From Vreelandella zhaodongensis (lineage in GTDB: Bacteria; Pseudomonadota; Gammaproteobacteria; Pseudomonadales; Halomonadaceae), in contig NZ_JACCDD010000004.1 in assembly GCF_013415115.1 (NCBI RefSeq), forward strand, positions 62,001-126,000: a stretch of 64,000 bases of DNA, given 5' to 3'. The position numbers and the translations under genes were made by a program. Shown here piece by piece: positions 44,721 to 54,081 of this stretch. The notes below the pieces were generated by a model. The model ran no database searches. It was not told the DNA's origin and was given only the letters and a program-made list of their open reading frames with translations. How positions within the stretch are numbered: the stretch's first letter is position 1; every line of letters begins with the position of its first letter.

Positions 44721-45599
44721 ATGCATCCCGTTCATTCCCATGTTGTCATATCACCCAAGTACAGTGTGTGTGCAGCGCTCGTGGCGGTGATGCTATGGAG
44801 CATAGCGCCGTTATTAGCAGAGTTAGCGCGGGATACCTCACCACTTCAGCTCACCGCGCTTACATTGCTGGCAGGCGCACTTGCAACGCTGCCCCTCAGT
44901 CGTCGGGTCAACGTCGCGGCTTGCCGACCTCGCTGGCAAATTAGCGTCTGGCTCGGCCTGCCATTACTTATTGTGGGCGCGGTTAGCAGCTACTACATTG
45001 GTATGCGCTTAGCACCCGCCGCAGAAGCCGCGTTGATCACTTACACGTGGCCAGTACTGTTTGTGCTGTTAAGCCAATGGAGTCGGTTGGGTCGTCTACA
45101 TATCGCAAGCGTAACCGGCGCACTGATCGCTTTTTCTGGCGCCGCTATTTTGTTACTACCTCAAGCCTTAAGCGGTGGCTTTGGTGGGGCTGCTTCAGGG
45201 TATGGGTTAGCGCTACTGGCGGCTTGTTGCTGGGCGCTCTACTCATGGCTGGGGCAAGTAGCCCCCGTATCACTGACGCCATTGCTCCCGCGGTTATTAA
45301 TGATCGCCTGTACGTTTGCAACCTGCGCCAGCCTGATAATGGAAGGAACTTTCACTATGCCGCAAGGTGAGGCTCTGTTGGCGGGCATCGCACTGGGGCT
45401 TGGGCCTTACGGCATCGCCATGGTGGCCTGGGACAAAGCGCTACGATTTGGGCAGGCAAGTTTGGTAGGCAGTCTTGCCTATGGCGTGCCAATACTCGCG
45501 GCACTACTGCTGGTGCTGGCAGGCGTCAGCGTGTTCGACTGGCGACTGCCAACGGCTGCTTTGCTGGTCGTAATCGGCTGCTTAAAAGCGAGCCGCTGA
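44721..45599 (+). CDS. EamA/DMT family transporter (YddG-like)
   Basis: A 292-aa membrane protein with ten hydrophobic segments in two repeats of five, the EamA pattern. SYYIGMRLAPAAEAALITYT near residue 90 is typical of the aromatic amino-acid exporter YddG. AAGGAG precedes the ATG. Controlled, by position, by the divergent LysR. Substrate is a guess from the family. Confidence 0.82.
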   Translation: MHPVHSHVVISPKYSVCAALVAVMLWSIAPLLAELARDTSPLQLTALTLLAGALATLPLSRRVNVAACRPRWQISVWLGLPLLIVGAVSSYYIGMRLAPAAEAALITYTWPVLFVLLSQWSRLGRLHIASVTGALIAFSGAAILLLPQALSGGFGGAASGYGLALLAACCWALYSWLGQVAPVSLTPLLPRLLMIACTFATCASLIMEGTFTMPQGEALLAGIALGLGPYGIAMVAWDKALRFGQASLVGSLAYGVPILAALLLVLAGVSVFDWRLPTAALLVVIGCLKASR

Positions 45600-45638
45600 T
45601 ACAAGGGCCAACAGAGCCCGATAAAGCGACATGAAAAA

Positions 45639-45664
45639 CGCCCTTGCTATCACTAGCAAGGGCG
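45639..45664. terminator. Bidirectional terminator
   Basis: 11-bp perfect stem CGCCCTTGCTA/TAGCAAGGGCG with loop TCAC; leftward it is followed by TTTTT, ending the PPC-repeat gene. Confidence 0.85.
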
Positions 45665-45711
45665 CCAATATCTTGTTGAAGTACATCTACATATCAGGCG
45701 ACGACTGCCGG

Positions 45712-47166
45712 TTACGTATCAGGCTGTATTTCCGCTGGCTCACCACTGACCTCTAATTCAAACATGCCACTGCCACTGGCGCTAAACCCTCTTGCACTGA
45801 CCGTATAGGAGCCAGGGAGCAGCGCGCGCTCCAAGCGTGCGTCAGTGCCACGGCCGCCATCATCATCACTATCAGAAATACCTTCACCATAGAGATCGAG
45901 ATAGGCATCAAAATCCGTTGATCTCATATTAATCGTGACGACTGAGCTCTCTTCCAACGTTAGCTGGTAAGTCAGTGGCTCACCGCTAAACCACCCAGTT
46001 AAGGTTTCGCCAATAACAAGCTCACCTTCGTTGCGTATCTTTATACCATCAGGCAAATCACGCGGCGCTACAGAGAGCGTAAATAAGCCACTATCATTGC
46101 CATAAGCCGTGCGGGCGGTTAGCTGGTAACCACCAGGCGCCAGAAAATCGACAATTCGCGCATCCAGATTACCACCGCTGTCGTCATCTTCACGGTAGTA
46201 GCCATCAGATCCTTCAAGCACAAGGTAGGCGTCGATATCGTTCGAACTCATATCAATCTGGTACATACCTGCTTCTTCAACGTCAAGCTGGTAGCTAAGA
46301 TTCTGCCCACTAAACCAACCGCTGAGTGTTTCACCAGGAGTCACGATGCCATCGTTGCGCAACTCACCATCACTAGGCAGCTCGCGCGGCTCAGCAATCA
46401 ATGTAAAAAGGCCACTGCCATCACCAAATGCAGACCGAGCGGTCACCGTGTAATCACCTGGGGCAAGAAAGTCGGAGATACGCGCATTTAAATTACCCGC
46501 ACTGTCGTCGTCTTCGCGGTAGTAGCCACCAGCCCCCGCCAGCTCAAGATACGCATCAAACTCATCTGAACGCATCTCAATTTGGTACATCCCAGCCTCT
46601 TCGATAGTGAGGGTAAGTTCCCGCTCGGTGTTGCCTAACCAACTATCTATCGGCGTGCCTATGGTCAGCGTATCTGAATCGCTCAACTCAACCGTTCGGC
46701 TATTAACAGTGAATGGGCCATAGCTGCGCGCATCAGCTCCGCTGACCACCACCATATAATCACCGCTTTCTTCAACGCGGTAGCGAACAGTTTCAGCACT
46801 GTCAATGAATTGCAGCTCGTCATCATAGAGAGCAACCAGCCCTTGCAGGGTGCCACCAAGAGATACCTCTACCAGCGCGCCCTCTTCTAAGCTGATGATA
46901 TAACGCAGGTAACGGCTTCCATCGTTGCCATTTAGCTCGCCAGCCGAGGTAATTTCCCCACGGGTGCGTTCTCCCAGCGTTAAGCTGCTGAGACCGAGTG
47001 CAGCTAATGCATTAGGGGTCTGCTCTTGCTCTGCAATAGTGGCGCTATCGGCTGCCGATTCTGCTGCCGTTGCGGTCAGGCCAGATACTACCTGGGCTGC
47101 TAAAAAACCAACAGCAATCCCCCCTACAGCAACCAACACAAATGTTACGGAAGAAGACTTAGCCAT
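45712..47166 (-). CDS. Membrane-anchored protein with three PPC-like repeats
   Basis: A 484-aa envelope protein with an N-terminal membrane segment (FVLVAVGGIAVGFLAAQVV, residues 7-25) and then acidic beta-rich sequence. Three repeats of about 125 residues share the pattern GxxLxGWFSG, YQLxxEEAGMYQIxMxSxxxDAYLxLxG, YYREDDDSxGNLxARI, FLAPGxYxxTARxxxGxxSGLF. These are bacterial pre-peptidase C-terminal (PPC) type domains, usually aiding secretion or binding of exoenzymes, but no catalytic domain is present. AAGGA precedes the ATG at 47166. The highly acidic repeats fit a halophile's exposed protein. Function unknown. Confidence 0.75.
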   Translation of the reverse strand: MAKSSSVTFVLVAVGGIAVGFLAAQVVSGLTATAAESAADSATIAEQEQTPNALAALGLSSLTLGERTRGEITSAGELNGNDGSRYLRYIISLEEGALVEVSLGGTLQGLVALYDDELQFIDSAETVRYRVEESGDYMVVVSGADARSYGPFTVNSRTVELSDSDTLTIGTPIDSWLGNTERELTLTIEEAGMYQIEMRSDEFDAYLELAGAGGYYREDDDSAGNLNARISDFLAPGDYTVTARSAFGDGSGLFTLIAEPRELPSDGELRNDGIVTPGETLSGWFSGQNLSYQLDVEEAGMYQIDMSSNDIDAYLVLEGSDGYYREDDDSGGNLDARIVDFLAPGGYQLTARTAYGNDSGLFTLSVAPRDLPDGIKIRNEGELVIGETLTGWFSGEPLTYQLTLEESSVVTINMRSTDFDAYLDLYGEGISDSDDDGGRGTDARLERALLPGSYTVSARGFSASGSGMFELEVSGEPAEIQPDT

Positions 47167-47483
47167 AGGTGCATCCTTGATCAGTGGCAAAAGAAAAGTA
47201 GCCTGCATATACCTCGATTATAAGATGCACTCCCATAAAAGTGACTGTTTATCTATTAATACCGCTCGATAAAAAGCGCCGCCGAGACGCGCTACGCCCC
47301 TTGGGTAACTTACTGAATTGCAAGGCCACACAAGAAAGTTGCAGAAAATTCACAATATTGACCCCAACTGCGCCGATCTTCTTAAAGCTTGCTGACTCAA
47401 ATCGATCACGTTACTATCGTCTTGCCTTATGGCACCTCATCAATGAATGCGAAAATCGCAACATGAAAAACTGAGGCACCCCG

Positions 47484-47864
47484 ATGGGAGCATATACACG
47501 ATTTATCCGAACAAGCTGCGCTGCCGCGCTACTCCTGTTTTTCACTGCCGGTCATGCATGGGCTGCCGAGCTTGAAGTTCAGGAAGGTGTAGCGTCTTTC
47601 TATAGTGACCGTTTTCAGGGTTCTCCTACGGCGAGTGGCGAGCCGTTTGATCAACAAGCACTCACTGCAGCCCACCCAACCCTTCCCTTTGGCACCAAGG
47701 TTTTGGTCACCCGCCCAGATACTGGGCAAGAAGTTGAGGTTCTCATCAACGATCGCGGCCCCTTTGTTCAGGGCAGGGTTATTGACCTTTCAAAACGTGC
47801 AGCACGCAAACTCGGCATGATTCAGCGCGGAGTCGTCCCCGTAATGGTCACCCAAGTAGATTAA
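47484..47864 (+). CDS. RlpA-like double-psi beta-barrel protein
   Basis: A 126-aa exported protein: signal peptide (residues 1-28, ends HAWA) then a DPBB domain with [30 protein letters not shown] and [22 protein letters not shown]. It is the short RlpA form without a SPOR domain, so it should not be recruited to septa like E. coli RlpA. RlpA proteins are lytic transglycosylases on bare glycan strands. The catalytic Asp of the DRGPF motif is present. Confidence 0.9.
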   Translation: MGAYTRFIRTSCAAALLLFFTAGHAWAAELEVQEGVASFYSDRFQGSPTASGEPFDQQALTAAHPTLPFGTKVLVTRPDTGQEVEVLINDRGPFVQGRVIDLSKRAARKLGMIQRGVVPVMVTQVD

Positions 47865-48210
47865 CGGATAACACACTCGCAAGCGTGTGATACCCCTTAA
47901 ACCAACAGCGTCACTGCGCATATTGCTTAGCGACACATTTCGCTAATGAAGAGCGGCCCAACCAGGCCGCTTTTTGCTGGCAGCCCTACGGTTGGTACCA
48001 TCATTAAATGCCACGTTCGAACGATTACCTGCTGTGTCTGACGCTTTAACTATGATGATTTGTTAACTGCTATAGCACTTTAATGATCTTTCCCCTAAAG
48101 CAGCTATTCTTTACGTTGATGGCTGTTCACAGGCTGGTGGACTTGAAAACAAGCTAACGGTCTCTCTTTTGAAAGGAAGCCAGCCTATGTCGTATATGCA
48201 GGAGGCACCT
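47865..48210. other. Intergenic region with one terminator
   Basis: Apart from the terminator at 47952 and the ribosome sites of the next gene, I see no gene or conserved structure. Confidence 0.5.
47952..47975 (+). terminator. Terminator after the RlpA-like gene
   Basis: 7-bp stem AGCGGCC/GGCCGCT, loop CAACCA, then TTTTTG. Confidence 0.85.
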
Positions 48211-49212
48211 ATGCAATCTCGTTTTTACACGCTGACCCACTACCCCGACGGTATGCCTGATCGCGAGCAATTTGCGCTGGAAACACAGACACTACCAGAG
48301 CTCGTTGATGGGGAAGTGCGTATACGTAACCATTGGCTATCAGTTGATCCCTACATGCGTGGGCGGATGAGCGGCTTTCGCACTTATATTGCCCCTTTTG
48401 AGTTGGGAACCCCCATGGAAGGTGGCGCTATTGGAGAAGTCATTGCCTCCAACCACCCAAAGGTTAAAGTAGGGAATAAAGTCAGTCACATGGGCGGCTG
48501 GCGGGATATTGCTCAGCTACCCGGTGATAGTGTCACTCCTCTTCCAGACAGTGATATTCCAGAGCAAGCCTATCTAGGTGTATTGGGCATGCCCGGCATG
48601 ACAGCTTGGACAGGCCTAAATCTCATTGCTGAATGCAAACCAAGCGATAACGTATTGGTTAGCGCAGCGAGCGGAGCCGTTGGTTCACTGGCTGTGCAGC
48701 TTGCTAAAGCGAAAGGTTGTCATGTAGTGGGTATCGCGGGCGCTGCCCACAAGCTGGCATGGCTGGAGTCGTTAGGTGTCGAGCCAGTCAGTTACCGTGA
48801 CCGAACTGCCCAAGAGTTAAGCGACGCCATCATGCTTGCCAGCCCCGACGGCATCGACGTTTATTTTGAGAACGTTGGAGGCATATGCCTGGAAGCGGCA
48901 CTCAGCCAGCTTAACGAGGGAGCCCGTATCGCCTTATGCGGCATGATTGATGGCTACAACGCGAAAACCCCGACACCGGGCCCTAGCAATCTTGCGCAAC
49001 TCATCGTACGTAAAGCAAAAATACAGGGGTTCATTGTCGCGGACCACTGGGCCAGCTATCGCTACTTCTTGAACGAAGTGACTCCACAGATAGCAGAGGG
49101 CAAACTGGACTATAAAGAGACGATACGAGAAGGCCTTGAAAGCACACCGGATGCCTTTTTAGAACTTTTCGAAGGTGCCAATACCGGCAAAATGCTGGTG
49201 AAGCTTATTTAA
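48211..49212 (+). CDS. NADP-dependent MDR oxidoreductase (CurA/leukotriene B4 type)
   Basis: A 333-aa medium-chain reductase that reduces alkenal/one double bonds with NADPH. It shows VRNHWLSVDPYMRGRM-like sequence (here IRNHWLSVDPYMRGRM), GMTAWTGLN and the nucleotide loop SAASGAVGSLAVQLAK near residue 150, typical of the zinc-free CurA/LTB4 dehydrogenase branch. The ATG at 48211 has a stronger site (AGGAGG) than the upstream in-frame ATG at 48187, though both have one. Single gene. Confidence 0.87.
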   Translation: MQSRFYTLTHYPDGMPDREQFALETQTLPELVDGEVRIRNHWLSVDPYMRGRMSGFRTYIAPFELGTPMEGGAIGEVIASNHPKVKVGNKVSHMGGWRDIAQLPGDSVTPLPDSDIPEQAYLGVLGMPGMTAWTGLNLIAECKPSDNVLVSAASGAVGSLAVQLAKAKGCHVVGIAGAAHKLAWLESLGVEPVSYRDRTAQELSDAIMLASPDGIDVYFENVGGICLEAALSQLNEGARIALCGMIDGYNAKTPTPGPSNLAQLIVRKAKIQGFIVADHWASYRYFLNEVTPQIAEGKLDYKETIREGLESTPDAFLELFEGANTGKMLVKLI

Positions 49213-49225
49213 TGTAGGCTAGCAA

Positions 49226-49259
49226 CAGAACAGGGCGAGCCTTGGATCGCCCTGTTCTG
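49226..49259. terminator. Terminator hairpin between convergent genes
   Basis: 13-bp perfect arms CAGAACAGGGCGA/TCGCCCTGTTCTG with an 8-nt loop between the oxidoreductase and TonB-receptor genes; no T-run on either side. Confidence 0.65.
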
Positions 49260-49285
49260 CTAATCAATAGCGACTAGCGAAAAAA

Positions 49286-51337
49286 TTAAAAACTAAGTTC
49301 CACGCCTCCATAAACACTTCGCCCTGGGGCTGGCTCATAAAAGCGGCCAAACGTGCCGTTTAAGCGCACATTAGCGTAGTGCTCTTCATCAAGCAGATTG
49401 CGCAGACCAAGATAAGCGCTTAGTCGCGTATCTTCGCTTAACTGCCAGCCATCGCCTATCCGCAGGTTGAGCAGCCAATAGCTATCTACCGTCGTCTCGT
49501 TGGCGTTATCTGCCACTAAATCACCGACATACTCAGTTTCCAACGTTGCAAAGCGCTGACCAAGGCTTTCCCAGGTCAATTGATTGACCCAGGTCTGTTC
49601 TGGCAGCCCAGGAATCCGGTTGCCATCAAAGCGCTCACTAGGTGTTGCAAACGTGTCGAACTCATAACGCGCGAGCGTTAAAGCGCTGTTAAGACGCCAT
49701 TGGTCGGCAAGCTGCCAGCCCAGCGCCAGCTCTAGACCATCACGATTTGTATCACCTGCATTCTGATAGAAGGTACGGCCACCTTCATCATAGGGCACCA
49801 GTTCATCGCGCACGCGAACCGAAAATAGCGCGAGGTCGTAATCCATTGCCAACGGCTCAATATAGCCACGTAGCCCTATTTCACGGTTCCATGCTTTTTG
49901 CGGTTCAACAGCGGGGTTAAAGCCACCGCCTGACGGGTTGGCAAACTCAGAAAATGTCGGCGTTTCAAAGGCCGTCCCGGTATTTACATAAGCCTGATGC
50001 TGAGGACGATAGCGATAGCTTAGCCCCGCCGAGCCACTCCACTCGTTAAAGGTCCGCTTCCCGCTTTGATCTCCGTCGGCAAGAAACGCATCTTCAACGT
50101 CTAGCGCCACTCGGTCAAACCGCGCGCCCAGCGATAACGTAAGTTGCTCAGAAAGCGTCAGATCCCCTTGTGCGAAAACACCGCTGGCGGTGGCCGTTTG
50201 AGTCTCTTTGGCCAGTTGCTCCCCAACCACCCCTTGGGCATTTACGCGGTTACGAAAACGATCATCCTCTTGCCGTGCCATATCAACGCCCACAATATAA
50301 TAGCTAAGCGGCAAACTCCCTAACGCCACCTCGTGATGATACTCAGCGCTTGCCCCCATATAGTCACGCTGATAGCCCAAACGACTACTGCCCACAAATG
50401 GAAGCTGTTGTTCAAAGCTACGCTTAGCAATAAAGCCTTTGAGATACAGCTCACCATCACCTACCGCTAAATCTTCGTACTGCAGGCCAAACAGCTGCTG
50501 ATCGACACGCTGCCCCGCATCCAACGCGATCGAATTGGGCGCTGCCTGATCTCGCCTAGCGGCAACTTCACGGGCATTTAGCGCACCGGGATCTTCCGAA
50601 CGAGGGTTCTCCAGCAGATTAATAATCGCGGTAACCGCCCGTTCACTGCCTAGTTCTCGACGCAGCTTTGCATTCAGCAAATACTTCTCGGTTGAGCTTT
50701 GTTCACGATAGCCATCAACGTTAAGCGCAGTCAGGCTAATATGGTGCGACCAATCGCCCTGTACACCGCCATTTTGCAGTGCCACTTTTTGATAACCATT
50801 GCTACCTGCGCCCACCCGCAGCCGCGTACCAGGGTTATCGCGTCCATCGGCGGTGGTCACAGCAATCACTCCGCCAGCCGCATTGCCATAAAGCACTGAA
50901 GACGGCCCACGGATCACCTCAATGCGCTCGGCGCTATCTAAATCGATGGCGTCCAACTGCGCTTGGCCATCTGGCAGCGTATAAGGAATGCCATCCACCA
51001 TGACGGTAATCCCACGCACACCAAACGGAGCACGCGCGCCAAAGCCGCGAATAGCAATTCGCTGCCCTTGGGCGAAATTATCGCGGTTTTGTAAAAACAC
51101 CCCAGGCACACGGTTAAGCGATTCATCCAACCTAACGCGCTGCTGACCTTGGGCAATCTCTTCACGTTCCAAGGTAGAAACAGCCGCAGGGGTTGCATAT
51201 AACTCGCGTGCCAAACGTGGTGCGCTCACTTCCACTGCGGGCAACACCGCTTGCGTCTCGCTGGGCGTTTGTGCCCACACTGGGCCAACCAAAAGAGTAC
51301 CAGCTAACAGCAGTGACAGTGGTAAATAGTCAGTCAT
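49286..51337 (-). CDS. TonB-dependent outer-membrane receptor
   Basis: A 683-aa outer-membrane receptor: signal peptide (residues 1-22, ends PVWA), plug domain with LDESLNRVPGVFLQNRDN, IAIRGFGARAPFGVRGI and RIEVIRGPSSVLYGNAAGGV, then a 22-strand barrel ending in a phenylalanine (VYGGVELSF). It looks like the FecA/siderophore branch, but no binding residue allows the ligand to be named. AGGAAAAACGCT precedes the ATG. It has no neighbouring iron-regulated genes here; I did not find a clear Fur box. Confidence 0.9.
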   Translation of the reverse strand: MTDYLPLSLLLAGTLLVGPVWAQTPSETQAVLPAVEVSAPRLARELYATPAAVSTLEREEIAQGQQRVRLDESLNRVPGVFLQNRDNFAQGQRIAIRGFGARAPFGVRGITVMVDGIPYTLPDGQAQLDAIDLDSAERIEVIRGPSSVLYGNAAGGVIAVTTADGRDNPGTRLRVGAGSNGYQKVALQNGGVQGDWSHHISLTALNVDGYREQSSTEKYLLNAKLRRELGSERAVTAIINLLENPRSEDPGALNAREVAARRDQAAPNSIALDAGQRVDQQLFGLQYEDLAVGDGELYLKGFIAKRSFEQQLPFVGSSRLGYQRDYMGASAEYHHEVALGSLPLSYYIVGVDMARQEDDRFRNRVNAQGVVGEQLAKETQTATASGVFAQGDLTLSEQLTLSLGARFDRVALDVEDAFLADGDQSGKRTFNEWSGSAGLSYRYRPQHQAYVNTGTAFETPTFSEFANPSGGGFNPAVEPQKAWNREIGLRGYIEPLAMDYDLALFSVRVRDELVPYDEGGRTFYQNAGDTNRDGLELALGWQLADQWRLNSALTLARYEFDTFATPSERFDGNRIPGLPEQTWVNQLTWESLGQRFATLETEYVGDLVADNANETTVDSYWLLNLRIGDGWQLSEDTRLSAYLGLRNLLDEEHYANVRLNGTFGRFYEPAPGRSVYGGVELSF

Positions 51338-51443
51338 AGCGTTTTTCCTGTTGAGACAACGACCGATTTTCACAGTCACATCACGCTATAGTGAAGCATT
51401 CGCTTTATCCATAGTAGCTAACTCAAACATTGGTAACGACGCT

Positions 51444-51659
51444 ATGAACATGATCAACCCGAACAAGCTTCACCACAGCAAATGGACCGCCGTGGAGCCT
51501 CTGAATAAGGAGAAGCACTTCATCGTCACTAAGCTTTTACGTGATGAAGAAGAGAACGTAGTCGATGTGGTGATTGAAGCCATACACTCACATCGGGAAA
51601 CCACCTTGCCCTGGCAAGAGCTGAAGAACCCTAGCGCCTGGAAAATAGGCTGGAAATAA
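51444..51659 (+). CDS. TIGR02450-type tryptophan-rich small protein
   Basis: A 71-aa protein matching the TIGR02450 family: NPNKLHHSKWTAVEPLNKEK, then HFIVTKLLRD and the W-x-E-L-x-x-P-x-x-W-x-x-GWK ending. Function of the family is unknown. The ATG at 51444 is preferred because the conserved part starts there; the upstream extension overlaps the divergent receptor's start region. Ribosome site is weak. Confidence 0.82.
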   Translation: MNMINPNKLHHSKWTAVEPLNKEKHFIVTKLLRDEEENVVDVVIEAIHSHRETTLPWQELKNPSAWKIGWK

Positions 51660-51879
51660 CCAACCGTGCGCGGGTACTCGTGAGAAATATTCACCAAAGG
51701 GTTTGACCCATCAGAAAAAGCATGCAACTATAGCGTCAGTGGTTAGCAAGCAGCATGGTTTCAGAAGTGTACGATCTATTTCGGCAGCCTGATATTGTAT
51801 TCCTTGTTTCACCCGCTACTTTTCATCTGGGTAATACCAGGAACTTTATTACGGCGCATTAGCGCGAAGGATCTACATC

Positions 51880-52086
51880 ATGGCAACTGGCACAGTTAAA
51901 TGGTTTAACGACACTAAAGGTTTTGGTTTTATCGCTCCTTCTGACGGTGGCGACGACCTTTTTGCTCACTTCTCTGAAATTCAGTCTGACGGTTTCAAAA
52001 CCCTTCAAGAAGGTGCTAACGTTTCTTTTGACGTTACCCAGGGTAAGAAAGGCCTTCAGGCTTCTAACATCAAGCAAATGTCCTAA
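51880..52086 (+). CDS. Cold-shock protein, CspA family
   Basis: A 68-aa OB-fold RNA/DNA-binding protein with both RNP motifs: KGFGFIAPS and DLFAHFSEI. Starts [17 protein letters not shown] long leader of about 200 nt without genes precedes it, typical of cold-shock mRNAs. Codon use is strongly biased, suggesting high expression. It has its own terminator. Confidence 0.96.
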   Translation: MATGTVKWFNDTKGFGFIAPSDGGDDLFAHFSEIQSDGFKTLQEGANVSFDVTQGKKGLQASNIKQMS

Positions 52087-52131
52087 GCCTTAACGGTTTA
52101 AGAATTTGCTCGAACCTTAACCGGTTCGGAT

Positions 52132-52159
52132 AACAAGGCCCGCTTATGCGGGCCTTGTT
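52132..52159 (+). terminator. Terminator of the cold-shock gene
   Basis: 12-bp perfect stem AACAAGGCCCGC/GCGGGCCTTGTT, loop TTAT, followed by a GT-rich rather than pure T tail. A second small hairpin (GAACC...GGTTC) lies just upstream. Confidence 0.75.
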
Positions 52160-52267
52160 GTGTTTGTGGGTTGAAAATAAAAGAGAGTGTCATTGAGAGA
52201 GTACGATTGGATTTTTAACACCCTCTTTTTCACTACTCTTTTTCGCTACTCTTCTTATGCCCGCCCT

Positions 52268-53131
52268 TTATTTCCGCTCGTATATCATTAGCCTGGCATC
52301 CACCGTCAGCGTTAACGCATTAAGCACCGCTGCACGTGCTCGGCCTTCCTGACTGGCGCGGTATAGATGTGGCGTCATCGCTAATAAATCACCAATCGAG
52401 TCTTGCCCTTCCAGCGCTATTTGATAGCTAAGTGACTCTGTGAACAACTGGGTAAAACCCTCCGGCACTTCCCGTTCGCTTATCGCGTCTGGCTTAAGCG
52501 TGGGATAAATCACCTCTCGCAGCTCACGCAAGTGCCCCGCCCCGGCTTCCACCTGCACCAACAGGCCACTCGGCTTTAATACCCGCGCAAATTCGTGATG
52601 CACTGGAAAGCCAAACATACACAGCACACTGTCGAGCGTTGCCGTTTGAACCGGCAAGTGCGCATTGCTGCCGACTACCCAACTACAGAGTGGCGATTGT
52701 TTATCATCTTGTTTGGCCGCCGACAGTACTGCCCACTTGGAAATATCTAGCCCCACCAGTGAAAGTGGCCGCGAATTCGATGCAGCACGAGATAGCTCAC
52801 GTAAGTAATAGCCTTCACCGCAGCCAGCATCCAGGCAACCAAATAGCGAGCTAGCAGGTTGAGCCTCAGCATGGCTTAACAGATGTTTGCTTACGGCTTG
52901 AGCAATAGGCTGATAGTAGCCTGCTTCAAGAAACCGCTGCCTTGCCGCCACCATCAGCTTACTGTCGCCGGGATCGGTGGAACGCTTTTGCTGTACTGGA
53001 AGCAAGTTGACGTAACCTTGTTTGGCAACATCGAAGCTATGCCCAGCAGAGCAGCGCCAAGCACTACCTGCCAGATGAAGCGGCTTACCATCTAACGGAC
53101 AGGCCAGCGCTTGAAAAGGAGTGCTATTCAT
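52268..53131 (-). CDS. rlmA: 23S rRNA (guanine-N1)-methyltransferase RlmA
   Basis: A 287-aa SAM enzyme methylating G745 of 23S rRNA. The N-terminal zinc region and hallmark GYVNLLPVQQKRSTDPGDSK are clear, followed by a Rossmann domain (LDAGCGEGYY near residue 95). One oddity: E. coli has C-P-L-C for the first zinc pair and this protein has CPLDGKPL, so Asp replaces one Cys ligand; the second pair (RCSAGHSFD) is kept. Confidence 0.92.
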   Translation of the reverse strand: MNSTPFQALACPLDGKPLHLAGSAWRCSAGHSFDVAKQGYVNLLPVQQKRSTDPGDSKLMVAARQRFLEAGYYQPIAQAVSKHLLSHAEAQPASSLFGCLDAGCGEGYYLRELSRAASNSRPLSLVGLDISKWAVLSAAKQDDKQSPLCSWVVGSNAHLPVQTATLDSVLCMFGFPVHHEFARVLKPSGLLVQVEAGAGHLRELREVIYPTLKPDAISEREVPEGFTQLFTESLSYQIALEGQDSIGDLLAMTPHLYRASQEGRARAAVLNALTLTVDARLMIYERK

Positions 53132-53188
53132 AACAATGTAAGCTCATAAGATGGGTACTTTTATGGTATTCGGTCATAAAAACAGTTT

Positions 53189-53962
53189 TTATAAACTCTT
53201 ATTTTGCTGGTACGACCCACGGGCAACATCTTTAAACAGCGTTGACTGCCATTGCCGAACAGCCAGCACCGAGGTGGTGCCAAAGCGCTGATGAATGGGC
53301 AGCCCGCTTTCTCGTTCACACAGGGCGTGAAATTCTTTCGCCAGCCGCTGCATCGTTTGCTGCCATTCCGCATTGCCCGCATGGGAAAGCAGGCCATTCA
53401 GTACCATCAGCTTTTCGCCGTCACTATCGAAATGAGAGTGAAAAAACTCCGTGGCAATATACTGCTGGAAAAAACGCTGAATAGGCCCACCAGGGCGCCA
53501 GCGAAAATTAGCGGCCAGACGCCGCCGGATTCGATTACCCGGCAAGAGGTCAATCAGCTTTAGTCGTTCTAGCGCCAGCAGCTGGCGAGTACACTGCGCC
53601 TCGCTGAGCCGGTATTGATGATGAATTTCATCAAACCGATAGCCGTTAATCACACACACAGCGACCAAAAACAGCTCACGATCATCGACAATGCTCTGCT
53701 CTTGCGCCTGGGTTAGCTCCTGTAAACGATGTGCTTCTTCTTGCATGGCTTGCACCAGCTCGGAAAATTCCAGGTTAAGCTGGTCGCAAATGCACTCTAG
53801 TCGCTCTAAGGTAATGTGCTGTTCAGCGAACAGCCGCTTGACCGAGGCCTCGCTTAGCCCAAGCCATATCGCCACATCAGCGTAGGTTTTACCCTGGGAG
53901 CGCAGCTGACGCTTTAAGGTATCGATAAGTGCACTTGTCTGAGACACATGACCTCCAGGCAC
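53189..53962 (-). CDS. XRE-family transcriptional regulator
   Basis: A 257-aa protein with an N-terminal helix-turn-helix (residues about 20-75, TYADVAIWLGLSEASVKRLF) and a C-terminal region of about 170 residues with no recognised ligand fold. A second helical segment DEIHHQYRLSEAQCTRQLLALERL may be a second DNA-binding unit. Divergent from the lipid-repair fusion gene, which it might regulate; no operator was identified. Confidence 0.8.
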   Translation of the reverse strand: MPGGHVSQTSALIDTLKRQLRSQGKTYADVAIWLGLSEASVKRLFAEQHITLERLECICDQLNLEFSELVQAMQEEAHRLQELTQAQEQSIVDDRELFLVAVCVINGYRFDEIHHQYRLSEAQCTRQLLALERLKLIDLLPGNRIRRRLAANFRWRPGGPIQRFFQQYIATEFFHSHFDSDGEKLMVLNGLLSHAGNAEWQQTMQRLAKEFHALCERESGLPIHQRFGTTSVLAVRQWQSTLFKDVARGSYQQNKSL

Positions 53963-54081
53963 ACAAAGTAGCGTATAACGATACCTTAAAGCCCAAATAA
54001 CACAACTTTAACCACCAGAGTTGCAACATTAGCTCCATTTACCGAAAGTGCCCTAACTTCTGGTTTACAAGGCGTCATTTC

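Noticed and set aside
47241..47474. 77-codon rightward frame before the RlpA-like gene
   Set aside because: Mixed composition, no ribosome site, no family features; looks like chance.
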